From the NCBI GenBank assembly GCA_003647095.1, contig QMME01000075.1, positions 1-13,071 on the forward strand: a stretch of DNA of 13,071 bases, given 5' to 3'. Source of the stretch: Deltaproteobacteria bacterium (lineage in GTDB: Bacteria > Myxococcota > B64-G9). Under the pieces are notes generated by a model. That model did no database searches, was not told the origin of the DNA, and was given only the letters and a program-made list of their open reading frames with translations. The translations under genes and the position numbers were made by a program. Positions 1 to 6,398 of this stretch are shown in pieces (position 1 is the first letter of the stretch; each line of letters opens with the position of its first letter).

Positions 1-1
1 C

Positions 2-1564
2 ACCGAGCAGTGGTTCTTGGTGGTGGACAACAACAACCTGCGCCAGCGGACCCTGGAGCAGATCGAGCAGGTACGCTGGATTCCTCCCTGGGGGCGGCAA
101 CGCATCCACAACATGGTCGAGTCCCGGCCCGACTGGTGCCTGTCGCGACAGCGCTCCTGGGGGGTTCCCATCCCGGCCGTGCGCTGCCGGGGCTGCGGCC
201 GCTCCCTGCTGGATGCCGCGGTGGTGGAGGGGGTGCGCCGGGCGGTGGCCGAGGCGGGCAGCGACGTCTGGTACGAAAGGCCGCTGGCGGACTTCCTGCC
301 GGAGAACTTCTCCTGCCCGGACTGCGGCGGGAAAGATTTCGACAAGGAACAGGACATCCTCGACGTCTGGTTCGACTCCTCGGTGAGCCAGCGGGCCGTG
401 CTCGAGCACCGGCCCGAGCTCGACTGGCCCTGCGATCTCTACCTGGAGGCCACCGATCAGCACCGGGGCTGGTTCCAGGTGTCGCTGCTCAATGCCGTGG
501 CCACCCGGGGCCGCGCTCCCTACCGCCAGGTGCTGACCCACGGACTCATCCTCGACGAGTCTTCCAAGAAGATGAGCAAGTCGCTGGGCAACGTGGTATC
601 CCCCGAGGAGGTGATCGACAAGTACGGCGCCGACGTGTTGCGCCTGCTGCTTTCCTCGGTCGACTACACCGCCGACATCGCCTTCTCGCGCCAGCTGCTC
701 GAGCCCATCGGCGATGCCTATCGCAAGATCAGGAACACCCTGCGCTTCATCCTGGGCAACCTGGCCGACTTCACCCCGGCCGGCTTTGCCTTCCCCGCGG
801 ACATGCCCGAGGTGGATCGCTGGATGCTGGCCCGCCTGCGGGAGCGGGCCCGCAAGGTCTGGGCCGCCTACGAGCAGTACCAGTTCCACGCCATTCATCA
901 CCAGTTGCTCGATTTCTGTACCGTGGACTTGAGCGCCTTCTACCTGGACCTGGTCAAAGACCGTCTCTACGTGTCCCACCCCGCCGATCCCGGGCGCCGC
1001 TGTGCCCAGGGCGTGCTCTACCAGGTGGGCCGGCAGCTGCTGGCCATGCTGGCGCCGGTGCTTTCCTTCACCGCCGAGGAGGCCTGGGGACACCTGCCCG
1101 CCGATCCCCAGCGCCCCGACTCGGTACACCTGGCTCGCCTGCCGCAGGGGCGGGCCGAGGAAGGCGACGAGCAACTGCTGCAACGCTGGAGCTGGTTGCG
1201 CAAGGTGCGGGCCGAGGTGCACCGGGTGCTGGACGTGGCCGTGAAGGACGGGCGGGTACGCTCGGGACTGGATGCCCGGGTGCTGCTGCACGCCGGTGAT
1301 GACGACGCCCGGCAACTGCACTCCTTCGGCGACGAGCTGGCGGGACTGCTCAAGGTGGGAGAGCTGGAGCTGGTTGCCGAAAAGAGCGCGGGAATGGTCG
1401 AGGCCCAGGACCTGGCCGGCCTGGCGGTGGCCGTCGAGGCTTCACGCTTGCCCAAGTGTCCCCGTTGCTGGAACCGGCGCCCGGGTATCGGCAGCGATAC
1501 CGCCTGGCCCGACATCTGTCCCGCCTGTGCCCGGGTGATGACTCGGTTGGAGGAACGGTCGTGA
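2..1564 (+). CDS. ileS: Isoleucyl-tRNA synthetase, C-terminal part (5' end outside window)
   Basis: Charges tRNA-Ile with isoleucine in the cytoplasm; class Ia synthetase. The frame is already open at base 2 (T-E-Q-W-F..., the point where the polypeptide returns from the editing insert to the catalytic core), so the HIGH half and most of the editing domain lie upstream of the window. Visible here are DVWFDSS, the ATDQHRGWFQ segment, and the KMSKS loop at 569-583 inside LDESSKKMSKSLGNV. The tRNA-binding helical domain follows, and then a C-terminal zinc finger with two CxxC pairs (Cys codons at 1457, 1466, 1517 and 1526), the first followed by W-N-R-R. Ends at TGA 1562-1564, overlapping the GTG start of lspA, so the genes are probably translationally coupled. 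520 codons of an enzyme usually near 930 aa. No internal damage seen. Confidence 0.97.
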   Translation, partial: TEQWFLVVDNNNLRQRTLEQIEQVRWIPPWGRQRIHNMVESRPDWCLSRQRSWGVPIPAVRCRGCGRSLLDAAVVEGVRRAVAEAGSDVWYERPLADFLPENFSCPDCGGKDFDKEQDILDVWFDSSVSQRAVLEHRPELDWPCDLYLEATDQHRGWFQVSLLNAVATRGRAPYRQVLTHGLILDESSKKMSKSLGNVVSPEEVIDKYGADVLRLLLSSVDYTADIAFSRQLLEPIGDAYRKIRNTLRFILGNLADFTPAGFAFPADMPEVDRWMLARLRERARKVWAAYEQYQFHAIHHQLLDFCTVDLSAFYLDLVKDRLYVSHPADPGRRCAQGVLYQVGRQLLAMLAPVLSFTAEEAWGHLPADPQRPDSVHLARLPQGRAEEGDEQLLQRWSWLRKVRAEVHRVLDVAVKDGRVRSGLDARVLLHAGDDDARQLHSFGDELAGLLKVGELELVAEKSAGMVEAQDLAGLAVAVEASRLPKCPRCWNRRPGIGSDTAWPDICPACARVMTRLEERS

Positions 1565-2160
1565 GCGAGGGTAACGCCAGCGGCGACCGCCCGGGTCGCC
1601 TGCCGGTCAAGTACCTCATCCTGCTGGTGGTGTTTCCGGTGGTGCTGGGGCTGGACCTGTACACCAAGCACCTGGCCGTCGAGCACCTGCGGCCGTTGCA
1701 ACTGCGTGCCCAGCCCGGCGAGCGCTACCTGACCGTCATCGACGGCTTCTTTCGTCTCAAGTACGCCGAGAACCCGGGGGCGGCCTGGGGCCTGCTGCGC
1801 AACGTCTCGGCCAGCGTGCGCACGCCGCTGTTCGTAACCATCGCCCTGCTGGCCATGGGGTTTCTGCTGTGGTTCATAAAGCGCATCGAGTCCGGCAAGC
1901 GGCTGCTGCCGGTGGCGGCCTCGCTGATCCTGGCCGGAGCCGCGGGCAACCTGGTGGATCGCCTGCGCCAGGGCCAGGTGGTGGATTTCATCGACTGGTA
2001 CCTTGATATCGGCGGCCGGGAAAGACATTGGCCCACCTTCAACGTGGCCGATGCCGCCCTCAGCGTGGGAGTGGCGCTGGTGCTGGTGGAGATGATCTTC
2101 CTGGAACGGCGCTCGCGGCCCGCCGGCGACGACGAACCCGTCGACGACGCTTCCGGCTAG
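1561..2160 (+). CDS. lspA: Lipoprotein signal peptidase (signal peptidase II)
   Basis: Inner-membrane aspartyl protease that removes the signal peptide from diacylglyceryl-modified prolipoproteins, the step after Lgt. 199 aa from GTG 1561, which overlaps the ileS TGA (GTGA). No ATG precedes the first membrane segment, so this coupled GTG is the best start. Family motifs are clear: NPGAAWGLL at residues 71-79, GNLVDR with catalytic-type Asp133, and FNVADAALSVG with Asp164. Four hydrophobic segments are visible. It is longer than the usual 160-170 aa because of a short hydrophilic N-terminus and a charged C-terminal tail (SRPAGDDEPVDD). ileS-lspA adjacency is widespread in bacteria, and lgt follows 39 bp later, giving a translation/lipoprotein-processing operon. 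The TAG stop sits in the loop of a 9-bp hairpin (listed separately). Confidence 0.95.
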   Translation: MSEGNASGDRPGRLPVKYLILLVVFPVVLGLDLYTKHLAVEHLRPLQLRAQPGERYLTVIDGFFRLKYAENPGAAWGLLRNVSASVRTPLFVTIALLAMGFLLWFIKRIESGKRLLPVAASLILAGAAGNLVDRLRQGQVVDFIDWYLDIGGRERHWPTFNVADAALSVGVALVLVEMIFLERRSRPAGDDEPVDDASG

Positions 2161-2170
2161 CCCGGAAGCG
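2148..2170 (+). other. Hairpin around the lspA stop codon
   Basis: A perfect 9-bp inverted repeat, CGCTTCCGG (2148-2156) and CCGGAAGCG (2162-2170), is separated by a 5-nt loop CTAGC that contains most of the lspA TAG (2158-2160). No T-tract follows, so it is not a canonical intrinsic terminator. It lies in the 39-bp lspA-lgt gap, where it could act as a partial attenuator, an mRNA processing/stability element, or a brake on lgt translation. Seen directly; the role is inference. Confidence 0.5.
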
Positions 2171-2199
2171 GCCGCCGGCCTTACCCGGGCGGTTGCGGC

Positions 2200-3222
2200 A
2201 TGTTTCCCGTACTGCTGTCCTTTCGCTTTCCCGACTGGTTGGCTCGCTTCGGCTGGGTGGAGGGAGTACTGACGGTGCTGCTGGCCGGTGCCTGGCTGTG
2301 GTGGCGCCGGCGTCGCCCCGGCTTTGCCTGGCGCGGAGCGGCCGGCGTGCTGGTCCTCTACGCGGCCGCCCGCACCGCGGTGGCCCTGGCCGGTCCCGGC
2401 TACCGGTTCGAGTTGCATACCTACGGGGTGCTGGTGGCCCTGGGTTTCGTCATGGCCATCGTGGTAGCCGCCCGGCAGGCCCGGCGCGAGTTCATCGACG
2501 CCAACCTCGTCCTCGACCTGGCCTTCTGGATTCTGGTGGCGGCCCTGGTAGGCAGCCGCCTGCTGTACATCCTGGTCAACCTGCCCGAGTACGTCGCCGA
2601 TCCGCTGGCCCTGCTCAAGGTGTGGACGGGAGGACTGGTGTTCTACGGCGGGTTCATCGGGGCCGTGGCCGCCTCCTGGTATTTCTGCCAGCGCCGGGGT
2701 GTCGGCTTCTTCCGCATTGCCGACGTGGTCATTCCCTCGGTGGCCCTGGGACACTTCTTCGGCCGGCTGGGCTGTTTCTCGGCCGGCTGCTGCCACGGCA
2801 GCGGCAGTGGTTCCCACCTGTTCGGGGCCATATATACCGCGCCGCACACGGTGGTGGCCCGCTCCCACCTGTTGGGAGTACCGCTGCACCCGACACCCCT
2901 CTACGACGGCTTCGGCGAGCTGATGATCTTTTTCCTGCTGCTGCTGCTGCGCCGGCACAAGCGGTGGCACGGACAGTTGCTGGTGGCCTGGCTGGTGGCC
3001 TACCCGCTGTGGCGGTTTCTCACCGAGATGTTTCGCGGTGATGTGGAGCGGGGCATGCTGGCCTGGATCGATCTGTTCGGCGATCAGCGCCCGGAGCTGC
3101 TTTCCACCAGCCAGGTGGTGTCGCTGGGCCTGCTGTTGTTGGCGGTGGTGTTGTGGAGGCGGCTGCGGCGGGTGGGTCAGAGCGCCAGCGGCACCGACAC
3201 CGGTATCCAGCCGGCCAGGTAG
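2200..3222 (+). CDS. lgt: Prolipoprotein diacylglyceryl transferase, with an N-terminal insertion
   Basis: Inner-membrane enzyme that transfers diacylglycerol from phosphatidylglycerol to the lipobox cysteine of prolipoproteins, the first step of lipoprotein maturation. 340 aa from ATG 2200. The Lgt signature GRLGCFSAGCCHG is at 188-200 (Arg189 corresponds to the family's essential Arg). GGLVFYGGFIG is around 144-154, with Tyr149 where E. coli has His103, a variant I know from many non-gammaproteobacterial Lgts. HPTPLYDG and a C-terminal RFLTEMFRGD-type segment follow. It is longer than the usual 260-300 aa. The start MFPVLLSF and the normally close FELHTYGV (His73) are separated by about 50 residues with two extra hydrophobic stretches. 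No strong ribosome-binding site is visible. The last 46 bp overlap the convergent TonB-like gene. Confidence 0.94.
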   Translation: MFPVLLSFRFPDWLARFGWVEGVLTVLLAGAWLWWRRRRPGFAWRGAAGVLVLYAAARTAVALAGPGYRFELHTYGVLVALGFVMAIVVAARQARREFIDANLVLDLAFWILVAALVGSRLLYILVNLPEYVADPLALLKVWTGGLVFYGGFIGAVAASWYFCQRRGVGFFRIADVVIPSVALGHFFGRLGCFSAGCCHGSGSGSHLFGAIYTAPHTVVARSHLLGVPLHPTPLYDGFGELMIFFLLLLLRRHKRWHGQLLVAWLVAYPLWRFLTEMFRGDVERGMLAWIDLFGDQRPELLSTSQVVSLGLLLLAVVLWRRLRRVGQSASGTDTGIQPAR

Positions 3223-3905
3223 GGGTACGGTTCGGCCAGGTGGATGATGGCCTCGATGCGTTCATCCCGGCAGTCTCCGGGATCGATGCCGGCGACACGG
3301 TGGCGGCGGTGGTATCCGGCCGGGGAAACGATAAACAGCACCCGCGCCCGACCCCGGGCCCGGGGACAGGGCCGACTGGCGGCCAGCACCAGGGGGGCGA
3401 CGGCATCGATGCGAGCCTGGATAATCTCGAGCAGCGGACGGGTGTCTCCGCCCGGGCGGTCATCTGCGGGATCCGCCGGCGGGCCGGGGGCTGGATGTGA
3501 GTGGTTGCCCTCGGGGTCGGAAACGGAGGCCACGTGGTTGCGGGGAGTCATGCCGGGGTCGGGCGGCGGCCGTCGTGCCAGCCGGCTCGGGGGGGCGTCG
3601 GGTCGGCAGCGGGCCGGCACCGCCGCCGTCAGTTGCCGGTGACCGGGCGCGGGAGGTTTCGCCAGGGTGACCTTCATGGTTACCCGGGCTCCGGCGGCCC
3701 GGGGTCGGGCAGGCCGGTCGGGCCGCCGGGCGCGCCCGGTCTCCGGCGCGGCAGTGCCCGTCCGGGCGGCGGGAGCGGCCAGGTGCAGCAGGCTCACCTG
3801 CAACGGTGGTGTTTCCTCCGGGCGGGCGGGGCCGGAAAGGGACAGGCCGGCCAGCGCCAGCAGGTGGGTGTCCACCGACAGCAGTAGGCAGATGAACCAG
3901 CGCAC
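3177..3905 (-). CDS. TonB-family protein (energy-transducer-like)
   Basis: 242 aa from GTG 3905, chosen because GAGG lies 9 nt upstream and an N-terminal membrane anchor starts at once. TonB proteins span the inner membrane, take energy from ExbB/ExbD and reach across the periplasm to outer-membrane receptors. Visible: a hydrophobic anchor at residues 3-24 containing Ser10-x3-His14 (LLLSVDTH), matching the Ser16/His20 pair of the E. coli TonB anchor; a long Pro/Arg/Ala-rich spacer; and a C-terminal TonB-like domain (about 160-242) with RARVLFIVSPAGY, a helix DERIEAIIHLAEPYPY and the final strand GWIPVSVPLAL. It starts 17 bp after the stop of the interrupted toroid gene, so the two are probably co-transcribed. 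No exbB/exbD or TonB-dependent receptor is in the window. Its 3' end overlaps lgt. Family call fairly sure; partner unknown. Confidence 0.75.
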   Translation of the reverse strand: MRWFICLLLSVDTHLLALAGLSLSGPARPEETPPLQVSLLHLAAPAARTGTAAPETGRARRPDRPARPRAAGARVTMKVTLAKPPAPGHRQLTAAVPARCRPDAPPSRLARRPPPDPGMTPRNHVASVSDPEGNHSHPAPGPPADPADDRPGGDTRPLLEIIQARIDAVAPLVLAASRPCPRARGRARVLFIVSPAGYHRRHRVAGIDPGDCRDERIEAIIHLAEPYPYLAGWIPVSVPLAL

Positions 3906-3922
3906 CGTCGGGATCCTCGTTC

Positions 3923-4945
3923 TCAGCGCAGCCGGCAGGCCAGGCTCAGCGCCTGCAGGGCCTCGGCGTGGACCTCGGAGATGATCCGGCCCACGAAGGG
4001 CTCGGGCATGTAGTCGTTGTAGAGGGCGAAGCCGCCGCGCCTGAGCATGGTTGACTTGAGCCACTCGATGCCCCGGCGGAAGGCCTCGCGCTCGCGGGGT
4101 GTACCCGCGGCCAGCGCCAGGGCGGCATAGGCGCTGGGCTGGGTCTCGTTGGCCTGCCAGGAGCCGTTGACCTGCTGGTGACGCAGCAGAGCGGCACGGA
4201 AGCGATCGCCGATCCCGCGGTAATGCCCGGCATCGAGCCTGCGCAGGGCCTCGGCCAGGCTGGCGGCCGACACCAGGCTGAAGCGGGTGTCGCGGTCGGG
4301 CCGATACCATTGCTGCAGACTGGCCAGGACCGCGTCCGCCAGCTGGTAGGCGTAGCTCCGGTAACCGTTTACCTGGGCGGCCCGGATGGCCAGGGCCACG
4401 TCGAAGCCGAGCAGGGCGGGTGCCGACGCCTGCCGGCCCCGCCAGATGCGCCTCACCTCGTCGGCGCCGGTGGGGCTGCGCGACAGTATCGCCTTCATGC
4501 CCAGGCGCGCGGTCCGGCCGTAGATCTCCTTGCCGGTCTGTCGCTACAGCTGCGCCAGCAGCTCGAGGTCGGCCTTGTAGGGCAGGTTGTCGGCCGACCA
4601 CCTCGACGAGGCGCGGACCAGGTTGTCTCCGTGACGCCGGGCCACGGCCAGGTAGGCCGGGTTGCCCGAGGTGCGATAGGCCTCGAGCAGCGCCAGGGCA
4701 GCCAGGCCGGCGACGTTGTCGGCCCGGGGGCCTTCGTCGACTTGCCAGGGCCAGGCCGGTCCTCCGTGGGTGCCGGCCGGTCGGCTGGTATCAACCAGGA
4801 AACGCGCCGCCATGTCCATGGCGGTACACACGTCTCTGTCGAAGTTGAGCCGGTACTGCGAAGCCACCGTCTCGCCGGCCAGCACGGGTGGTGGCAGCAA
4901 CATCGCCGTGGAGATCACGGCCGTGGCCAATGATAACGCTTTCAT
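3923..4945 (-). pseudogene. Secreted alpha/alpha-toroid-like (prenyltransferase/squalene-cyclase-type repeat) protein, interrupted by an in-frame TAG
   Basis: One reading frame, 341 codons including the final TGA (3923-3925), broken by TAG at 4544-4546 (codon 134). Protein-like sequence continues on both sides in the same frame: ...YKADLELLAQL, stop, RQTGKEIYGRTARLG... . Start ATG 4945 is supported by GGGAGG with 6-nt spacing and by a Sec signal peptide (MKALSLATAVISTAMLLPPP, then VLA and a likely cleavage). The mature part has repeated helical pairs such as DNVAGLAALALLEAY, a QVNGSW motif resembling the Q-x2-G-x-W of squalene-cyclase repeats with SAYAALALA after it, and IEWLKSTMLRRGGF, which suggests a (alpha/alpha)6 barrel as in terpenoid-cyclase or polysaccharide-lyase-like folds. 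Substrate unknown. The 206-aa downstream part begins with no convincing ribosome-binding site (its first ATG is at 4498). A CAG-to-TAG change is the simplest explanation. Real pseudogene, recent mutation and sequencing error are not distinguishable here. Confidence 0.65.
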
Positions 4946-4970
4946 GTCGAACCTCCCGTCAGACACTACC

Positions 4971-5003
4971 ATCATAACATATGTAGCACCACCCCGGCTG
5001 CAA
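4971..5003 (-). promoter_or_regulatory. Candidate promoter of the toroid/TonB unit
   Basis: On the minus strand TTGCAG (plus 4998-5003) and TATGTT (plus 4976-4981) are 16 nt apart, about 30 bp upstream of ATG 4945. A second -10-like hexamer, TATGAT, lies at plus 4971-4976. The region is AT-richer than its surroundings, and the divergent phasin-like promoter starts only about 55 bp away. Motif match only. Confidence 0.35.
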
Positions 5004-5057
5004 GATACATGACCGAAACGGTACAAGTATTTTTTTGGCCCACCGCGTCATTTTTTC

Positions 5058-5086
5058 TTGACACCTCTAACGCGACGCGTTATGTT
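5058..5086 (+). promoter_or_regulatory. Sigma70-type promoter of the phasin-like gene
   Basis: TTGACA (5058-5063), a 17-nt spacer and TATGTT (5081-5086): a full-consensus -35, ideal spacing and a good -10. A run of T precedes the -35. The predicted transcript starts near 5093, giving a leader of about 78 nt before ATG 5171. It is the strongest promoter match in the window together with the one before infA. Confidence 0.7.
5068..5082. promoter_or_regulatory. Perfect palindrome, probable repressor operator
   Basis: TAACGCGACGCGTTA is a perfect inverted repeat: two 7-bp arms around one central A. It lies in the spacer of the phasin-like promoter and runs into its -10 hexamer. A dimeric repressor bound here would block RNA polymerase. 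Size and position fit a TetR-like or similar dimeric HTH operator; the cognate regulator cannot be named from the window. Confidence 0.55.
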
Positions 5087-5126
5087 GCGGTCATGAAAGG
5101 TTATACAAGACCAGAGCTGAAAACCG

Positions 5127-5150
5127 GCCGCCCCGGTGTACGGAGGCGGC
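5127..5150 (+). promoter_or_regulatory. Leader hairpin before the phasin-like gene
   Basis: GCCGCC (5127-5132) pairs with GGCGGC (5145-5150). Inside it CCG (5133-5135) pairs with CGG (5141-5143) around a GTGTA loop, leaving one bulged A. It ends 7 nt before the AAGGAGG ribosome-binding site (5158-5164), so it leaves that site exposed. It could stabilise the mRNA 5' end or tune translation. Confidence 0.45.
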
Positions 5151-5170
5151 AGGCGAAAAGGAGGTTGGAC

Positions 5171-5560
5171 ATGCAGGTAACGAAAGAGATGCCGCAGACC
5201 ATGCGCCAGTGGATGGACACCGCCCAGAAGCGATTCAACGAGATCGAGGGCAAGGCACGCGATCGGCTGGCGGGTACCTACCAGAAGATGGTACAGGCCG
5301 AGACCGTGAAGAAGGTCGAGCAGCAGGTCCAGCACCTGCGCCAGCTGCTGGAGAACAACATCGACACCCGACTTACTCCCATCCGCAAGAAGGTGGAGAA
5401 GTTCTCCAGCGAGATGGGCAGCAAGGCCTTCGCCACCGTGGGCGTGGCCACCAAGGCCGATATCAAGTCGGTGACCCGCAAGATCAACAAGCTGCGCGAC
5501 GAGATTCGCAAGCTGACCGGTCGGAGCCGCTCCCGGCGCCGCCCGGCGCAGAAAGCCTGA
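5171..5560 (+). CDS. Phasin-like coiled-coil protein
   Basis: 129 aa, cytoplasmic, no signal or membrane segment. Start ATG 5171 follows a near-perfect AAGGAGG (5158-5164) at 6-nt spacing. The frame is open further upstream and has an ATG at 5093, but that lies at the predicted transcription start with no ribosome-binding site. The sequence is almost wholly helical and heptad-rich: MRQWMDTAQKRFNEIE, VKKVEQQVQHLRQLLE and IRKKVEKFSSEMGSK. A final helix ATKADIKSVTRKINKLRDEI leads into a basic tail (GRSRSRRRPAQKA). Helical core, ending helix and basic tail resemble phasin/polyhydroxyalkanoate-granule proteins such as PhaI/PhaF. No PHA synthase is present in the window, so the granule role is inference. 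Monocistronic, with its own regulated-looking promoter and a downstream hairpin. Confidence 0.6.
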   Translation: MQVTKEMPQTMRQWMDTAQKRFNEIEGKARDRLAGTYQKMVQAETVKKVEQQVQHLRQLLENNIDTRLTPIRKKVEKFSSEMGSKAFATVGVATKADIKSVTRKINKLRDEIRKLTGRSRSRRRPAQKA

Positions 5561-5590
5561 GCAGTCTGGGAGACCGGAGGCCAACCCCGG

Positions 5591-5618
5591 GGGAAGGAGT
5601 CCGGCGGGGCTCCTTCCC
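5591..5618 (+). terminator. Possible terminator after the phasin-like gene
   Basis: GGGAAGGAG (5591-5599) and CTCCTTCCC (5610-5618) form a perfect 9-bp stem with a 10-nt loop, 30 bp after the stop codon. Only a short CTTTAT follows rather than a T-run, so termination would be weak or factor-assisted. The position fits the end of a monocistronic transcript. Confidence 0.5.
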
Positions 5619-5628
5619 GCCTCCCTTT

Positions 5629-5760
5629 ATCTGGATTTCCCACCTCGGCCGCGATCTCTTCGTCGGTGCTTCGAAAATGGTCCTCGACGTAGGTGTACTA
5701 CGACTGCGGCCATTTTCTCGCACCTCCTTGATCTCGACGGCCGATCTGGGAAATCCGCAG
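5629..5760. repeat. Foldback MITE-like repeat, copy 1
   Basis: A non-coding element of about 132 bp bounded by imperfect terminal inverted repeats. The left end (5629-5650) and the reverse complement of the right end (5739-5760) agree at 17 of 22 positions, with an exact core GGATTTCCCA. Inner arms also pair: GAAAATGG (5673-5680) with CCATTTTC (5710-5717). At the centre, CGTAG (5688-5692) pairs with CTACG (5698-5702) around GTGTA. The whole element can therefore fold into a long imperfect hairpin. No transposase is encoded. The left two-thirds recurs 156 bp downstream (copy 2). Likely a miniature transposable or palindromic dispersed repeat; genome-wide copy number is unknown. Confidence 0.55.
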
Positions 5761-5784
5761 TATGTCGGGTGAGGTTGCGGCGAG

Positions 5785-5886
5785 ATCTGGATTTCCCACC
5801 TCGGCCGCGATCTCTTCTGTCTATGCTTCGAAAATGGTCCCCGGCGCAGGTGTACCACGACCGCGGCCGTTTTCCTGAAAATGGCC
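5785..5886. repeat. Foldback repeat, copy 2 (right end missing)
   Basis: Direct repeat of the left part of copy 1. The first 33 bp (5785-5817) are identical to 5629-5661. After a short stretch differing by a 1-nt indel, 5831-5871 matches 5674-5714 with six substitutions, all transitions. The right terminal inverted repeat is absent. Instead GGCCGTTTTC (5865-5874) is followed by an almost perfect inverted partner GAAAATGGCC (5877-5886), a 22-bp local palindrome 13 bp from the end of the neighbouring minus-strand gene. That palindrome might serve as its transcript end, but there is no T-run. Confidence 0.55.
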
Positions 5887-5899
5887 TTCGGCGTGGGAG

Positions 5900-6367
5900 C
5901 TACTTGAGGACGATCTTCTTCTCTGCCAGGACGATCGGTTTGCCCTTCTTGGCGTAGTACACCCGCAGCAGGTGCTTCTTGCCCGGAGCCTCGGTGGAAT
6001 CCACCGTGATCTGCGTGGCCAGGGATGTCTGTCCCTTCTGGCCGGCCACCTCGGCCACCGCCACCGCCTCCTGCTTGGGGTCGAGCACCACGATTCCCAT
6101 CTGCTCCACTGGCAGCGGCTTGCGGAAGAAGGCCACGAAGTGGATGGTCCACCGGCCCTCGGCATCTCGCTTGAACAGGACGCGATCCTGGCGCTTGAGC
6201 TTGCGTAACATTCCCCGGGCCGATGACGGTATCTCTATCGGCTGGGGGCTGGTAAAGACCCTGCCCCGCAATGCTGCCGGCACCGCCTGGGCCCGGACCG
6301 GTGCCGGAGCGAGCAGCAATCCTCCCCACAACAGCAACGGCAAACTGAGTAAAACGGATCTTTTCAT
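5900..6367 (-). CDS. Small exported protein of unknown function
   Basis: 155 aa from ATG 6367, preferred over an in-frame GTG at 6376 because AGGGG lies 8 nt upstream of the ATG. A clear Sec signal peptide is present (MKRS, then a Leu-rich core LLSLPLLLWGGLLLAPAP, then VRAQA as the probable cleavage site), with no lipobox. The mature part of about 127 residues looks beta-rich, with alternating hydrophobic strands: RWTIHFVAFFRKPL, MGIVVLDPKQEAVAVAEV and HLLRVYYAKKGKPIVL. It has no cysteine and ends in KKIVLK. It could be a small periplasmic beta-sandwich protein. I do not recognise the family. Transcribed away from infA from a promoter with an operator-like dyad; the gene ends next to the repeat element. 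Confidence 0.75.
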   Translation of the reverse strand: MKRSVLLSLPLLLWGGLLLAPAPVRAQAVPAALRGRVFTSPQPIEIPSSARGMLRKLKRQDRVLFKRDAEGRWTIHFVAFFRKPLPVEQMGIVVLDPKQEAVAVAEVAGQKGQTSLATQITVDSTEAPGKKHLLRVYYAKKGKPIVLAEKKIVLK

Positions 6368-6398
6368 GGTCCACACCCCTGTTCGTGCAACTGTTAGA

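Noticed and set aside
1018..2970. A 650-codon minus-strand open frame across ileS, lspA and lgt
   Set aside because: It runs antisense to three well-recognised genes, is Gln/His/Arg-rich with no domain-like pattern, and is a high-GC shadow.
4498..4546. Independent second gene starting at ATG 4498 instead of an interrupted gene
   Set aside because: The frame is the same as upstream, protein-like sequence (RQTGKEIYGRTARLG) precedes the ATG up to the TAG, and there is no ribosome-binding site.
4544..4546. Pyrrolysine or reassigned TAG codon
   Set aside because: TAG is the normal stop of several neighbouring genes, and the protein is not a methylamine methyltransferase-type Pyl protein.
5093..5170. 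Earlier ATG 5093 as the start of the phasin-like gene
   Set aside because: It coincides with the predicted transcription start and has no ribosome-binding site, whereas ATG 5171 has a near-perfect one.
5629..5886. CRISPR array
   Set aside because: There are only two diverged copies with a 156-bp offset and nested inverted repeats, no regular short repeat-spacer pattern and no cas genes.
5484..6374. A minus-strand frame running through the repeat elements, in which both repeat copies read as similar peptides
   Set aside because: It overlaps the better-supported 155-aa exported protein in another frame, lacks a ribosome-binding site, and its similarity arises from the DNA repeats.
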